Part shown: one piece after another, positions 9,201 through 16,044 of the stretch | How the letters are laid out: each line of letters starts with the position of its first letter | How positions within the stretch are numbered: the first letter of the stretch is position 1 | Origin: Spirochaetaceae bacterium | GTDB lineage: Bacteria > Spirochaetota > Spirochaetia > Treponematales > Rectinemataceae | Length of the DNA: 37,643 nt | Direction of reading: 5' to 3' | Assembly (NCBI GenBank): GCA_026418115.1 | Contig: JAOABY010000018.1 | Coordinates: 1-37,643 of the forward strand | Made by a program: the position numbers and the translations under genes | The notes under the pieces: generated by a model | Databases searched by the model: none | What the model was told of the DNA's origin: nothing | What the model saw: the letters and a program-made list of their open reading frames with translations, nothing else

Positions 9201-10434
9201 GTCTGATGAAATTATTGAAAAACCTTGTCCGTATGGTCAGCACCTTCGAGGTGGGAACGCCATACTCCTCAAGCGCCTTACCCAGAGGGCCATTCATCAC
9301 TCCGATGATGGATTCCTGCACGTAGTGCTGTACCTGAGATGATATCGCCTCCAGACGCCGCTTGCACTGCACCAGATCGGGGATGGCCGATTGACGGAAG
9401 GCCTCAAGTTCATCGAGAAACACATCGGCCTGCTCAATGGCGAGTCCTTTCACGCTGGAGATGGATAGGAGTACCTTCAGCACTTCGAGCGCATCATGGA
9501 GGTTCCTGGGAGTGACTTCGGCATAATGGTTGTTGGTGAGATCATTGGACACCAGAAAGACAAGCCTTCCCATGCCAAGGTCCAGCAGTACGAAATCATA
9601 GAGATCGATGCGGCCTTCGTAGTAGGACTGCTTCAGAAAGCGTTTGACACTCGCAAGCCGCTTGAGCGCATCCAGTTCGTGCTCCGGATTTTCGAGCAGC
9701 TCGGGTTCCAGGACATCGAGTAGGCTTTCGACCTCGGCACGCAGGAAACAGCGCTCAAAAATCTCGAGATTGGACCGCAGCGCATTCCGCACCGCTGCCA
9801 TGTCGCCTTCCTCGAAATCCCAGAGGTAGGTGAGCCGCGCATACAGATCCTTTGCCAGATCGAGGCACTCGGGATCTTCCTCCTCTGGTTTGAAGCGATA
9901 GGGAATCGCACCATAGCCTGTAGCCACCATGGGCTCAGGATTGTGGTGCTCGACCATCTCAAGATAGGGGACAAGATACTGGGTGATGATGCGGGGAGAG
10001 AGCCTGCGATGCACTTCCTTGCGAAGATCGCCTGCAAAGCCCAGAAGGGGGTCATCAGAACTGCGGCTCTCTTCGAACGCTTCGGCATCGGCACGAATGC
10101 GTTCGATCATCTCCTCGGCATCCTGGCGCACTGGAAATTTCTTGATGACCTCCCGCGCAAAATAGATGAAGTTGCTGGAAGGCTGGCTTACTGCCGCAAG
10201 CATCTGCCGGGTTCTGCGCTCTATTGCCTCCTGGATGGTCTCAACATCGCCCTTGCGTGTTCGAAGATCAGGGATTGTTGGATCGGTGCCGATCAGACGC
10301 AGATGGACGAGCAGCTCTATGAGCAGTGCAATCCTTTCATCTTCGCTGTCCGCATGCTCGATGCGATCGAGGTGCGCAATGATTGCTTCCCAGGTATTCA
10401 GCAGGTCTTTTTTTTGATCATGCAGGTCTGGCAT
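6295..10434 (-). CDS. PPDK-like ATP-grasp/phosphohistidine protein fused to a degenerate phosphoglycerate-kinase domain
   Basis: This is a chimeric 1379-residue protein, numbered from ATG 10434; a TTG at 10470 is an alternative and neither has an ideal ribosome-binding site. Residues 1-470 are helical and not recognised. Residues about 480-800 are a PPDK/PEP-synthase ATP-grasp domain: GGKGNSLIDMAQLGLPVPP, SVRSGS at 557, LTRNP, GEFKRAAQGEEVVSG, and E777, Q789 and R791 retained. Residues about 850-970 are the swivelling phosphohistidine domain, with YPGRTSHAA and H912. The PEP/pyruvate TIM barrel expected next is absent. Instead 1031-1379 match phosphoglycerate kinase: RVLVRVDLN, LLSHRGDP, ENLRF, YVNDAF, FRRHAS and HISTGPRAFLLYLE. 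The PGK nucleotide-binding loops are altered (GGxKV to SGEDL; WNGP to WAGS; GGGD missing; STGGGAS to STGPRAF). Most 3-phosphoglycerate contacts remain. Infer ATP-driven His phosphorylation plus a sensing or acceptor domain. Confidence 0.85.
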   Translation of the reverse strand: MPDLHDQKKDLLNTWEAIIAHLDRIEHADSEDERIALLIELLVHLRLIGTDPTIPDLRTRKGDVETIQEAIERRTRQMLAAVSQPSSNFIYFAREVIKKFPVRQDAEEMIERIRADAEAFEESRSSDDPLLGFAGDLRKEVHRRLSPRIITQYLVPYLEMVEHHNPEPMVATGYGAIPYRFKPEEEDPECLDLAKDLYARLTYLWDFEEGDMAAVRNALRSNLEIFERCFLRAEVESLLDVLEPELLENPEHELDALKRLASVKRFLKQSYYEGRIDLYDFVLLDLGMGRLVFLVSNDLTNNHYAEVTPRNLHDALEVLKVLLSISSVKGLAIEQADVFLDELEAFRQSAIPDLVQCKRRLEAISSQVQHYVQESIIGVMNGPLGKALEEYGVPTSKVLTIRTRFFNNFIRRTLIHVLSEFVEKMRLAVAGMLGRQFDESQLYSWCSDAGSRDDESKSAALTRLEPRRGIALTWQPVEPWLRQYLGGKGNSLIDMAQLGLPVPPAFIISHAVFQTHLTEHGAALDESASEAVMHALQELERQCGGRLGDPQNPLLVSVRSGSLASLPGMMATVINVGLTPAVRATLSRRYGPELAETLYLRFLRNCAAAAGVALPSEQLPVRAGDGRETATSGYGTEEQTLEKALLPLLGSEFFIDAKDQLRKAIMLVYNSRSSQAARYYSRTLASTESIETAVTVQKVVFGNLNQQSCSGVILTRNPITGDDSLFGEFKRAAQGEEVVSGSADLRPIEELDSSLVKQLEACSATLRAFYRQELDIEFTVEDGTLYLLQARAARLGTFARLMSELSLLERNIINLDEFAKRLEHIEESSNGNIALPRAEFRFRQWVPPLAVGVPINGGVVTGTLALTPERLQQADRRRETVILFAVNTKPAEVRLLNLSSAIVTVYPGRTSHAAITAMALNKPCIVGCSDIEIDYERKRVLFHGAGGMALAEGERITIDGNSGAIYRGVAPIAETFIRVAAVREAMHDIRDPVEAAVRIRNLVQRKLQALEQERSLRKLGIEHVPALRNQRVLVRVDLNIDGLDSIAERRVALLMPVLRELLERGATPVLLSHRGDPGAQNGMSLSREEVYERYSLRPFAQMLEGMIGAPVEFHETSVGSSGLLISRRDILPGRIHMVENLRFASGETDNDESFAKSLASLGDGLYVNDAFNVCFRRHASIVSLPRFVNLSMAGPMIARELAMLEKLLLAPVRPFVAVFSGEDLEAQYGAMAALRPRVDAMILLHGESENLELRALLGGQELFVTLPIVASPDDERLLHASSFIASARTILWAGSAGLELEKSEQHPGAAYAGTAISFLQHAMREAVEHGGLAVVCSEQEKHLAMDDLPGFHISTGPRAFLLYLERLSLPGITVLSDPA

Positions 10435-10515
10435 GGCTCCAGTATCGGAGAGCGCGTCAGGAGCTGTCAATGCAGAGAATCCGGCAGCAGGGCAGCCAGG
10501 GTAGCAGCCTCCCTG

Positions 10516-11856
10516 TCAGAGACCGAAGCCTGCGATGACATCCCGATAGTAGTAGAAGCTCTTCTTGGGAATCCGGTGCAGAGTCACAGGATCGATCCGT
10601 ACAATGCCGAATCGCTTCTGGTAGCCGTATGCCCACTCGAAGTTGTCCATAAGCGACCAGAGGAAATAGCCTTTGAGCGGTATGCCTTCGGCGATCGCAT
10701 CCCTGCAGGCATGCAGATGACTCCGCAGATACGCAATGCGATTCGCATCGTGCACTATTCCCTGGCTGTCAGGGACATCATCGAAGGCAACACCGTTTTC
10801 CGTCACATAGAGTTCGCTCACTGGCCAAGTGCCTGCGATATATCGCAGAAGCCGCAGCATGCCCTCGGGGACAATGTCCCAGCCCATTGCAGTCTTTGGG
10901 TGCCAGGTTTCAGCCAGCGCACAGCCATAGGGATGCTGCCCGTCCACCGGCACAGCCTTGATGGCCTGCTCAAAGTAATAATTGATGCCCAGAAAATCAG
11001 GCGGTGAGGCGATGATGTCGAGATCGCCCTCCTCCATGGGGATATCCGCGCCAAACAGCTGCATGAAAAGTTCAGGATACCCTCTTCCATACAGCGGGTC
11101 GAGCCAGATTCGCGTTGATTCTATGGCAGCGCGATCAGCTGCTTCGATGTCCTCAGGTCTTGCGGTGGCCGGTCTCTGACGGGCTGGATTCAGCACGATG
11201 CCGAATGCTCCAGGAAGTCCGCTCTCGCGGTACGCTCGCTGCGCAAGGCCATGTGCCAGGAGAAGATGGTGGACTGCACGGTGAGCCAGTCTTCTGTCGG
11301 TTTTGCCTGGGGCCTGCACACCCTGCAGGTATCCAAGAAAGGCAACGCACCATGGCTCGTTCAGGCTGGAAAAATGCCTGATCCGATCCCCGAAATGACG
11401 GAACATGATCTGGGCAAAATCAAGGAAGCGGTAGGCGGTTTCACGGTTTACCCAGCCGCCCCGGTCTTCGAGCGCCTGGGGCAGGTCCCAGTGATAGAGC
11501 TGCATCCAGGGCTCTATGCCTGACTCGAGCAAAGCATCAACCACTCTGTCGTAGTAGTCGAGCCCCTTCTGGTTGGGCGCACCGCTGCCTTCCGGCTGAA
11601 TGCGCGGCCAGGCCGTAGAAAAGCGATAGGCGTTCGCATTGAGCTCGCGCAGCAGCGCAATGTCCTCGAGATAGCGATGATAGGAATCACAGGCAATATC
11701 GCCGGTATCGCCGCCGGCCACCTTGCCTGGCGTGTGAGCAAAGGTATCCCAGATCGAGACTCCACGGCCATCTTCCTGGGTTGCCCCTTCGATCTGATAG
11801 CTCGCGGTCGCGCATCCCCAGATGAAATCATCAGGAAAACCATCGTGTCTTGTCAT
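10516..11856 (-). CDS. Family 1 glycoside hydrolase (beta-glucosidase)
   Basis: This is a cytoplasmic retaining beta-glycosidase that splits cellobiose or other beta-glucosides (possibly phosphorylated ones) by a double displacement. Its 446 residues are the usual GH1 length. The opening is FPDDFIWGCATASYQIEGA. The acid/base is E167 in SSLNEPW and the nucleophile is E353 in YVTENGVAF. The C-terminal substrate loop reads GYFLWSLMDNFEWAYGYQKR. No signal peptide is present. ATG 11856 follows GAGGAAGG with a good gap. The residues after DNFEWAYGYQKRFG resemble non-phosphorylated beta-glucosidases, but I would not exclude other beta-glycosides. The gene lies 45-80 bases upstream of the PPDK/PGK fusion gene on the same strand, so the two are likely co-transcribed. 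Confidence 0.92.
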   Translation of the reverse strand: MTRHDGFPDDFIWGCATASYQIEGATQEDGRGVSIWDTFAHTPGKVAGGDTGDIACDSYHRYLEDIALLRELNANAYRFSTAWPRIQPEGSGAPNQKGLDYYDRVVDALLESGIEPWMQLYHWDLPQALEDRGGWVNRETAYRFLDFAQIMFRHFGDRIRHFSSLNEPWCVAFLGYLQGVQAPGKTDRRLAHRAVHHLLLAHGLAQRAYRESGLPGAFGIVLNPARQRPATARPEDIEAADRAAIESTRIWLDPLYGRGYPELFMQLFGADIPMEEGDLDIIASPPDFLGINYYFEQAIKAVPVDGQHPYGCALAETWHPKTAMGWDIVPEGMLRLLRYIAGTWPVSELYVTENGVAFDDVPDSQGIVHDANRIAYLRSHLHACRDAIAEGIPLKGYFLWSLMDNFEWAYGYQKRFGIVRIDPVTLHRIPKKSFYYYRDVIAGFGL

Positions 11857-12081
11857 GATACCTTCCTCGTACCTGGTTTCCGCATGCTGATATCTGCCTG
11901 CCTGCAGTCACATTCTATCAGGTGGGCTGACGAGGCACCATAGCATGGGGAGTGAGGGTGTGCAGAGAAGGACGGGGCGATAAGAATTCCATATGGATTT
12001 CAAGTGTATTTCAGCATATCATATCCAATGTAAAAAAATATTTAGACTGAATACACTAACCTTACATGGAGGAAACCGCGT

Positions 12082-12948
12082 ATGGCATTACGATGTCCTG
12101 CATGCAATGCAGTCCTTGATAACAGAGTGAGCCCCTATGGGCGATGCGTCGATTGCAGGCTGGTTCTGAATATACCAGCCCTTGTCTGTGAAGGTCCCTG
12201 TGTCGATGAACTCCTGGACAGGGTGCCGGATCCTCCAGGATTGATGAGTGTCGATACCATCTCAACAGAATTAGCGGTTTCTGTATTGCTTGAGATGAAT
12301 TTCCTTCGTGACATCCAGACTGCAGCCAGATTCTTCGTGGAGCTTTTCCCAACGACGGCCAAGGTTTGGGATGCTGCAGCGGTTCGTCTGCACCAGGAAG
12401 GAGAAAGAGATGCTGCCTACCGTATTTTGAGAAAAGGCATTCAGCAGTGTGATGATCCTTCGCGCATACGAGTGGAGCTGGCTGCCATGCTTGGCATGGA
12501 TGGCAAGCCAGAACAAGGTTTGAGCATCCTAGCGGAAGCAGAATCAAGCACCGAGCGATATCATGTCATCAAGGGCAATCTGCTCCGTGCGCTGGAACGT
12601 TGGGAAGAGGCAGCAGCATGCTGGCGCCAGGCAATCGCAACCGACCCGACCGATGACATCGCTTGGAATAATCTGGGATTCTATCTGAGCCGTGTCTGCA
12701 AGCGCCATGAAGAAGCTGAACAGCATTTTCGCAGAGCCTGCGAGGCCTTCCCCACCACAAAGCACTTTCGGGCACGCCTGGGAGATGCGCTGTATTTTCA
12801 GAGGAAGTACCAGGAGGCTCTGGAGCATTACAGAATGGCGCTCTCCATGATAGAGAATTGCAGGTATTGTGATACACACCTTGACCACGATCTGCAGAGG
12901 ATGATACGCGCGTGCGAGCAGGCGCTGGAAGGCCTGACGGATAGATAG
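12082..12948 (+). CDS. Zinc-ribbon plus TPR-repeat protein
   Basis: This 288-residue soluble protein probably works as a scaffold. The N-terminus has two CxxC knuckles, C5/C8 (CPAC) and C22/C25 (CVDC), forming a likely zinc ribbon. From about residue 90 onward the helical sequence shows TPR repeats, most clearly WEEAAACWRQAIATDPTDDIAWNNLGFYL, here given only as a pattern of W/LG/A/P positions around residues 173-202, with further copies at about 208-237 and 244-270. The start is firm: GGAGG lies nine bases before ATG 12082. It is divergent from the beta-glucosidase gene and has no evident operon partner. The partner protein is not known. Confidence 0.75.
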   Translation: MALRCPACNAVLDNRVSPYGRCVDCRLVLNIPALVCEGPCVDELLDRVPDPPGLMSVDTISTELAVSVLLEMNFLRDIQTAARFFVELFPTTAKVWDAAAVRLHQEGERDAAYRILRKGIQQCDDPSRIRVELAAMLGMDGKPEQGLSILAEAESSTERYHVIKGNLLRALERWEEAAACWRQAIATDPTDDIAWNNLGFYLSRVCKRHEEAEQHFRRACEAFPTTKHFRARLGDALYFQRKYQEALEHYRMALSMIENCRYCDTHLDHDLQRMIRACEQALEGLTDR

Positions 12949-13489
12949 AATTAGGGCAGGGAAAAAGGAATCTGTATTGTCAAGCTTTTAGCTAGATGAT
13001 ACTGACAGAAACAATTCTGTCATTTCCCATGGCTTTGCCTTTGATGATACCGATTTAAGATGTATCCCTGCACAGAACTTCCACGGGAGAACACTCTCGG
13101 CATGCCGTTTCCTAAAGCCCAATTGAGCCTTTCAATATAATCTACCTACAGAGAAAGGATCAAAAACCATCATGGTGATCTATTGTCTCAAATACAGGCC
13201 ATCGATCATAGACTGGTTCAAGTCCGTTCCCGATCAGGATCTTCGATACTTGGTTATCTTTTCCGATGTTTCCAACCCATATATCACCACTCGTAACAGA
13301 TGGCAAAAACAGAAGCACAAGAATAAAGATCTCAACACCACCCGCACGCACCTTTTAAGATGCAAGTTGATATGAGTTGATGTACCTAAGGACACTATCA
13401 AGCCAGCTTCGGGAACTTCCCCTTCAGACAGCGTGTTTCTACAAAAACCGCGCAAGGGAATCCATCAGGAAAACGACCGAAAGGTGCGC
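12949..13489. other. 541-base intergenic region between TPR gene and RCC1 lipoprotein B
   Basis: The region holds a perfect hairpin GACAGAA-ACAA-TTCTGTC at 13004-13021, 55 bases after the TPR stop, inside a 31-bp segment found again at 30926-30956. A minus-strand frame at 13160-13351 begins with GTG and has a signal-peptide-like start (IFILVLLFLPSVTSG) but only 63 residues and no clear relatives. It may be a gene relic. Nothing else is recognisable. Confidence 0.35.
13002..13032 (+). repeat. Dispersed 31-bp repeat, copy 1
   Basis: This segment matches 30926-30956 at 26 of 31 positions, sharing CTGACAG, ACAATTCT and TTTCCCA. Copy 1 contains a perfect 7-bp stem (GACAGAA/TTCTGTC). Both copies lie shortly after the end of a plus-strand gene. 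Confidence 0.5.
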
Positions 13490-14602
13490 TCACCAGATCT
13501 GCACAAAAGAATGTCGACCCACCACGGTGCCATCACCAAGCTGACCCAAGCCATTGCCGCCGGCTGCCCAGAGTGTATCGTCAGTCTTGAGTATCATCGT
13601 GTGAGCCTCTCCTGCAGCAGCGGCTTCAACATTGCTCATGATCTGGACTGGAGTACTTTGATTGATCGTCGTACCGTTCCCAAACTGGCCATGGAAATTG
13701 TTGCCTGTTGCCCAGAGCGTGCCGTCATTCTTGAGTATGAGGGTGTGATAGCTGCCTGCTGCAACAGCCTTCACATTGTTCATGATCTGCACAGGAGTAT
13801 TTTTTGAGGTCGTTGTACCATCACCCAGCTGTCCCTCGAGATTGCGCCCTGTAGCCCAGAGCGTGCCGTCGGTTTTTAGGATCAGGGTATGCTCGCCTCC
13901 AGCGGCGACGTCCTTGACATAGCTCATGATCTGTACTGGAGTGTTGCGATGGGCCCACGTGCCATCACCGAGTTGACCATAGCTGTTGCCGCCCGTACCC
14001 CAAAGTGTATTGTCGATCTTGAGTATGAGAGTATGAGAGTATCCTGCATACACTGCTTTGACACCGCTCATGATCTGTACTGGAGTATTGGAGGATAGCA
14101 GACTGCCATTGCCAAACTGGCCCAAGCTATTTTCGCCTGCAGCCCAGAGTGTGCCATCATTCTTGAGTATCATGGTGTGCAGCGCTCCTGCAGCTACGCC
14201 TTTGACACCGCTCATGATCTGCTTGGGAGCGCTGCAACTAATAAACGTTCCATCGCCGAGCTGACCATAGAAATTGCTGCCTGTAGCCCACAGCGTGCCA
14301 TCTTTCTTGAGTATCAGTGTATGCGCCTCTCCGAGGGCAACAGCCTTCACATTGCTCACGATCTGCACAGGAGTATTTTTTGAGGTCGTTGTGCCATCAC
14401 CCAGCTGCCCATCGGTGTTGCTGCCTGTAGCCCACAGCGTACCATCGGTCTTGAGTATCATGGTGCGCTGATAACCGGCCACAACTGTGAGAATTGATTT
14501 CGACCAATTCAGGCCAAAAAGATTGCAGGAAAAGATTGATATGCTCAACAAGGCGCATATCGCAAGCATTCCTATGATCTGGATTTTTTTAGCTTGATGC
14601 AT
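13490..14602 (-). CDS. RCC1-repeat lipoprotein B
   Basis: This is a 370-residue predicted lipoprotein with a seven-bladed RCC1 propeller. The signal peptide includes IIGMLAICALLSISIFSC, ending in a lipobox cysteine near residue 26. Seven repeats of 48 residues follow, with the consensus HTLILKxDGTLWATGxN, GQLGDGT and TPVQIMSNVKAVAAG. Repeats 1 and 5 encode the same TTTSKNTPVQI, and their DNA differs at only about 4 of 73 bases over a 576-base (4 x 144) offset, so whole modules have been copied. ATG 14602 follows GAGG by seven bases. A good promoter lies at 14655-14683. The protein ends abruptly after FVQIW, as does paralogue C (PVRIW). Its role is unknown. Confidence 0.87.
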   Translation of the reverse strand: MHQAKKIQIIGMLAICALLSISIFSCNLFGLNWSKSILTVVAGYQRTMILKTDGTLWATGSNTDGQLGDGTTTSKNTPVQIVSNVKAVALGEAHTLILKKDGTLWATGSNFYGQLGDGTFISCSAPKQIMSGVKGVAAGALHTMILKNDGTLWAAGENSLGQFGNGSLLSSNTPVQIMSGVKAVYAGYSHTLILKIDNTLWGTGGNSYGQLGDGTWAHRNTPVQIMSYVKDVAAGGEHTLILKTDGTLWATGRNLEGQLGDGTTTSKNTPVQIMNNVKAVAAGSYHTLILKNDGTLWATGNNFHGQFGNGTTINQSTPVQIMSNVEAAAAGEAHTMILKTDDTLWAAGGNGLGQLGDGTVVGRHSFVQIW

Positions 14603-14654
14603 GGTACAACCTCATCTTATAAATTTCGCTGTTGGATCATGGCTCCTGTATTAT

Positions 14655-14683
14655 TCAATAATGCTCGATATGCGTGCTGTCAA
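14655..14683 (-). promoter_or_regulatory. Promoter of RCC1 lipoprotein B
   Basis: Reading leftward, TTGACA (14683-14678) is followed after 17 bases by TATTGA (14660-14655). The surrounding sequence closely matches the promoter of lipoprotein C at 15674-15702, indicating that the promoter was duplicated along with the gene. Confidence 0.65.
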
Positions 14684-14853
14684 GGTTGATTCCAGATCGC
14701 GCTGGCGGTCTGCACAAGAACTCCTGCGTTATCATAAATAGAAAGCCTTACTTTCTAATATTAATACTGATGCATGGAATTACAATGAGTGATGAGCAGA
14801 TGCTTCCACTGTGAAGTCAGCAGACAAGCTGCATATCGTACTATCAATGGTGC

Positions 14854-15621
14854 TCACCAGATCCGCACTGGAGTGAAACGATTCTCCCACGTGCCATCGC
14901 CAAGCTGTCCGTAGTAATTATAGCCTGTCGCCCAGAGCGTGCCGTCGTTCTTGAGTATCATGGTGTGAGAGCTTCCAGCCGCAACTGCCTTTACATTGTT
15001 CATGACCTGTACGAAGGTATGGCGCTCAGTCGTAGTGCCATCCCCAAGTTCGCCACAGCTATTATCGCCCGTACCCCAGAGTGTATCGTCGCTCCGGAGT
15101 ACCATGGTATGAGCGTATCCCGCTGCAACAGCTTTTATATCGCTTGCAATATACTTCGGGGTTCTGCAATCATCCCAGGTTCCATCACCCAGCTGGCCAT
15201 GGAAATTCCATCCAGTCCCCCAGAGCGAACCATCGGTACAGAGCACCATGGTATGGTACATCCCGGCTGCAATTGCGGAAACGGAATGTGACCATTGAGC
15301 ATAGAGTGTGACGTCGGCGCTGCCCATGGCGAAGGTGTCGCCAGCCTGGTAGGCTGTCCCAGTACCGTCGGCATTCGTGTTCCACCCGGAAAAACCATAG
15401 CCGGTTCGAGCGAGGTTGCCTGTGTTTCCCTGGACCGTCACTGTGTCACCTTTCCGATACTCGACGCTGTCGATTGGTACGCTTCCGCTTGTGGCACCAT
15501 TCGCATCATACAGCACAGAGTAGGTAGGCGGGATGAAAAGATTGCAGGAACTTATAGTTGTACAAAGCACGAAGCCTGCCACAAGCATGACAATGCTTCT
15601 GTGATATTTGCCGCTAATCAT
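14854..15621 (-). CDS. Lipoprotein C with InlB/Listeria-Bacteroides repeat and RCC1 repeats
   Basis: This is a 255-residue predicted lipoprotein. The signal region IVMLVAGFVLCTTISSC ends in a lipobox cysteine. Residues about 33-110 form one InlB B-repeat (Flg_new family), recognised from YSVLYDANGATSGSVP, GYGFSGWNTNADGTGTAY and VTLYAQWS. Three RCC1 repeats of 48 residues follow (HTMVLCTDGSLWGTGWN, GQLGDGT), so a closed seven-bladed propeller cannot form from this chain alone. It may be a shortened copy or may pair with other chains. ATG 15621 follows GGAGG by seven bases. It is transcribed toward lipoprotein B from its own promoter. Surface display and binding are inferences from the repeat types. 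Confidence 0.87.
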   Translation of the reverse strand: MISGKYHRSIVMLVAGFVLCTTISSCNLFIPPTYSVLYDANGATSGSVPIDSVEYRKGDTVTVQGNTGNLARTGYGFSGWNTNADGTGTAYQAGDTFAMGSADVTLYAQWSHSVSAIAAGMYHTMVLCTDGSLWGTGWNFHGQLGDGTWDDCRTPKYIASDIKAVAAGYAHTMVLRSDDTLWGTGDNSCGELGDGTTTERHTFVQVMNNVKAVAAGSSHTMILKNDGTLWATGYNYYGQLGDGTWENRFTPVRIW

Positions 15622-15668
15622 GATACAGCCTCCAGATCCAATGATGGCTGCTGAATCATTACCTCAAT

Positions 15669-15691
15669 AATATTCAATAATGTTGAATATT
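15669..15691. promoter_or_regulatory. Operator-like palindrome in promoter of lipoprotein C
   Basis: A perfect inverted repeat AATATTCAA-TAATG-TTGAATATT overlaps the -10 element and spacer of the lipoprotein C promoter. The matching stretch upstream of lipoprotein B (near 14651-14671) keeps the left half but has lost symmetry in the right half. Confidence 0.55.
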
Positions 15692-15702
15692 CATGCCGTC
15701 AA
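15674..15702 (-). promoter_or_regulatory. Promoter of lipoprotein C
   Basis: Reading leftward, TTGACG (15702-15697) is 17 bases from TATTGA (15679-15674), the same layout as the promoter of lipoprotein B. Confidence 0.65.
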
Positions 15703-15976
15703 GGATGATTTCGCTCGAGCGGTATCTCCCCCGCGCCAATCCTGGAAACATGGGCTTGTCCGAGAATCCGTGCACATGCAGCACACCGGGAATTGCTGCG
15801 GTCTAGAGCATCCAGAAGAAAGGAAGCACCCTGCTGGCACTTCCACAGTTTATTCCCTGAGAGCCATAAAACACATATCCTCGTGATACCTGAAACGAAT
15901 CCCCGCTGCAACTCCCGGCACATCATAAGGCTGCCACAGAGCAACGACACCTGCATCAGAATCTGAAAAATTCTGT
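15703..15976. other. Divergent intergenic region between lipoprotein C and the LacI-type regulator
   Basis: The full gene-free interval runs from 15622 to 16044. Its left end carries the lipoprotein promoter and its right end the regulator promoter and operator. In the middle, 15703-15976, I see no gene, hairpin or repeat that I can support. Confidence 0.4.
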
Positions 15977-16005
15977 TTGACAAATCCCAATACCTGTCGT
16001 ATAGT
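15977..16005 (+). promoter_or_regulatory. Promoter of the lacI-type/araBA operon
   Basis: TTGACA at 15977-15982, a 17-base spacer, and TATAGT at 16000-16005 make a near-consensus sigma70 promoter. It is followed two bases later by a LacI-type operator, so repression by blocking the start region is likely. Confidence 0.8.
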
Positions 16006-16007
16006 TT

Positions 16008-16023
16008 GCGTGTACGATAACGC
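16008..16023. promoter_or_regulatory. LacI-type operator, copy 1
   Basis: GCGTGTACGATAACGC is an imperfect palindrome with a central CG-containing core. It matches the perfect palindrome at 26041-26056 at 13 of 16 positions and sits at the same place relative to the -10 element. It is the likely autoregulatory site of the adjacent regulator. Confidence 0.65.
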
Positions 16024-16044
16024 ATCCGATAAGGAGCCGTGGCA

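Noticed and set aside
9943-11007. 354-codon plus-strand open frame spanning the fusion and glucosidase genes
   Set aside because: It is antisense to two well-supported genes and has no ribosome-binding site or family motif.
13160-13351. 63-codon minus-strand frame with signal-peptide-like N-terminus
   Set aside because: GTG start, cramped ribosome-binding site, no recognisable mature domain; kept only as a note in the intergenic entry.
13490-14602. Regularly spaced repeats that could suggest a CRISPR array
   Set aside because: The 144-base period is coding and corresponds to RCC1 units; there are no short identical repeats with unique spacers and no cas genes.
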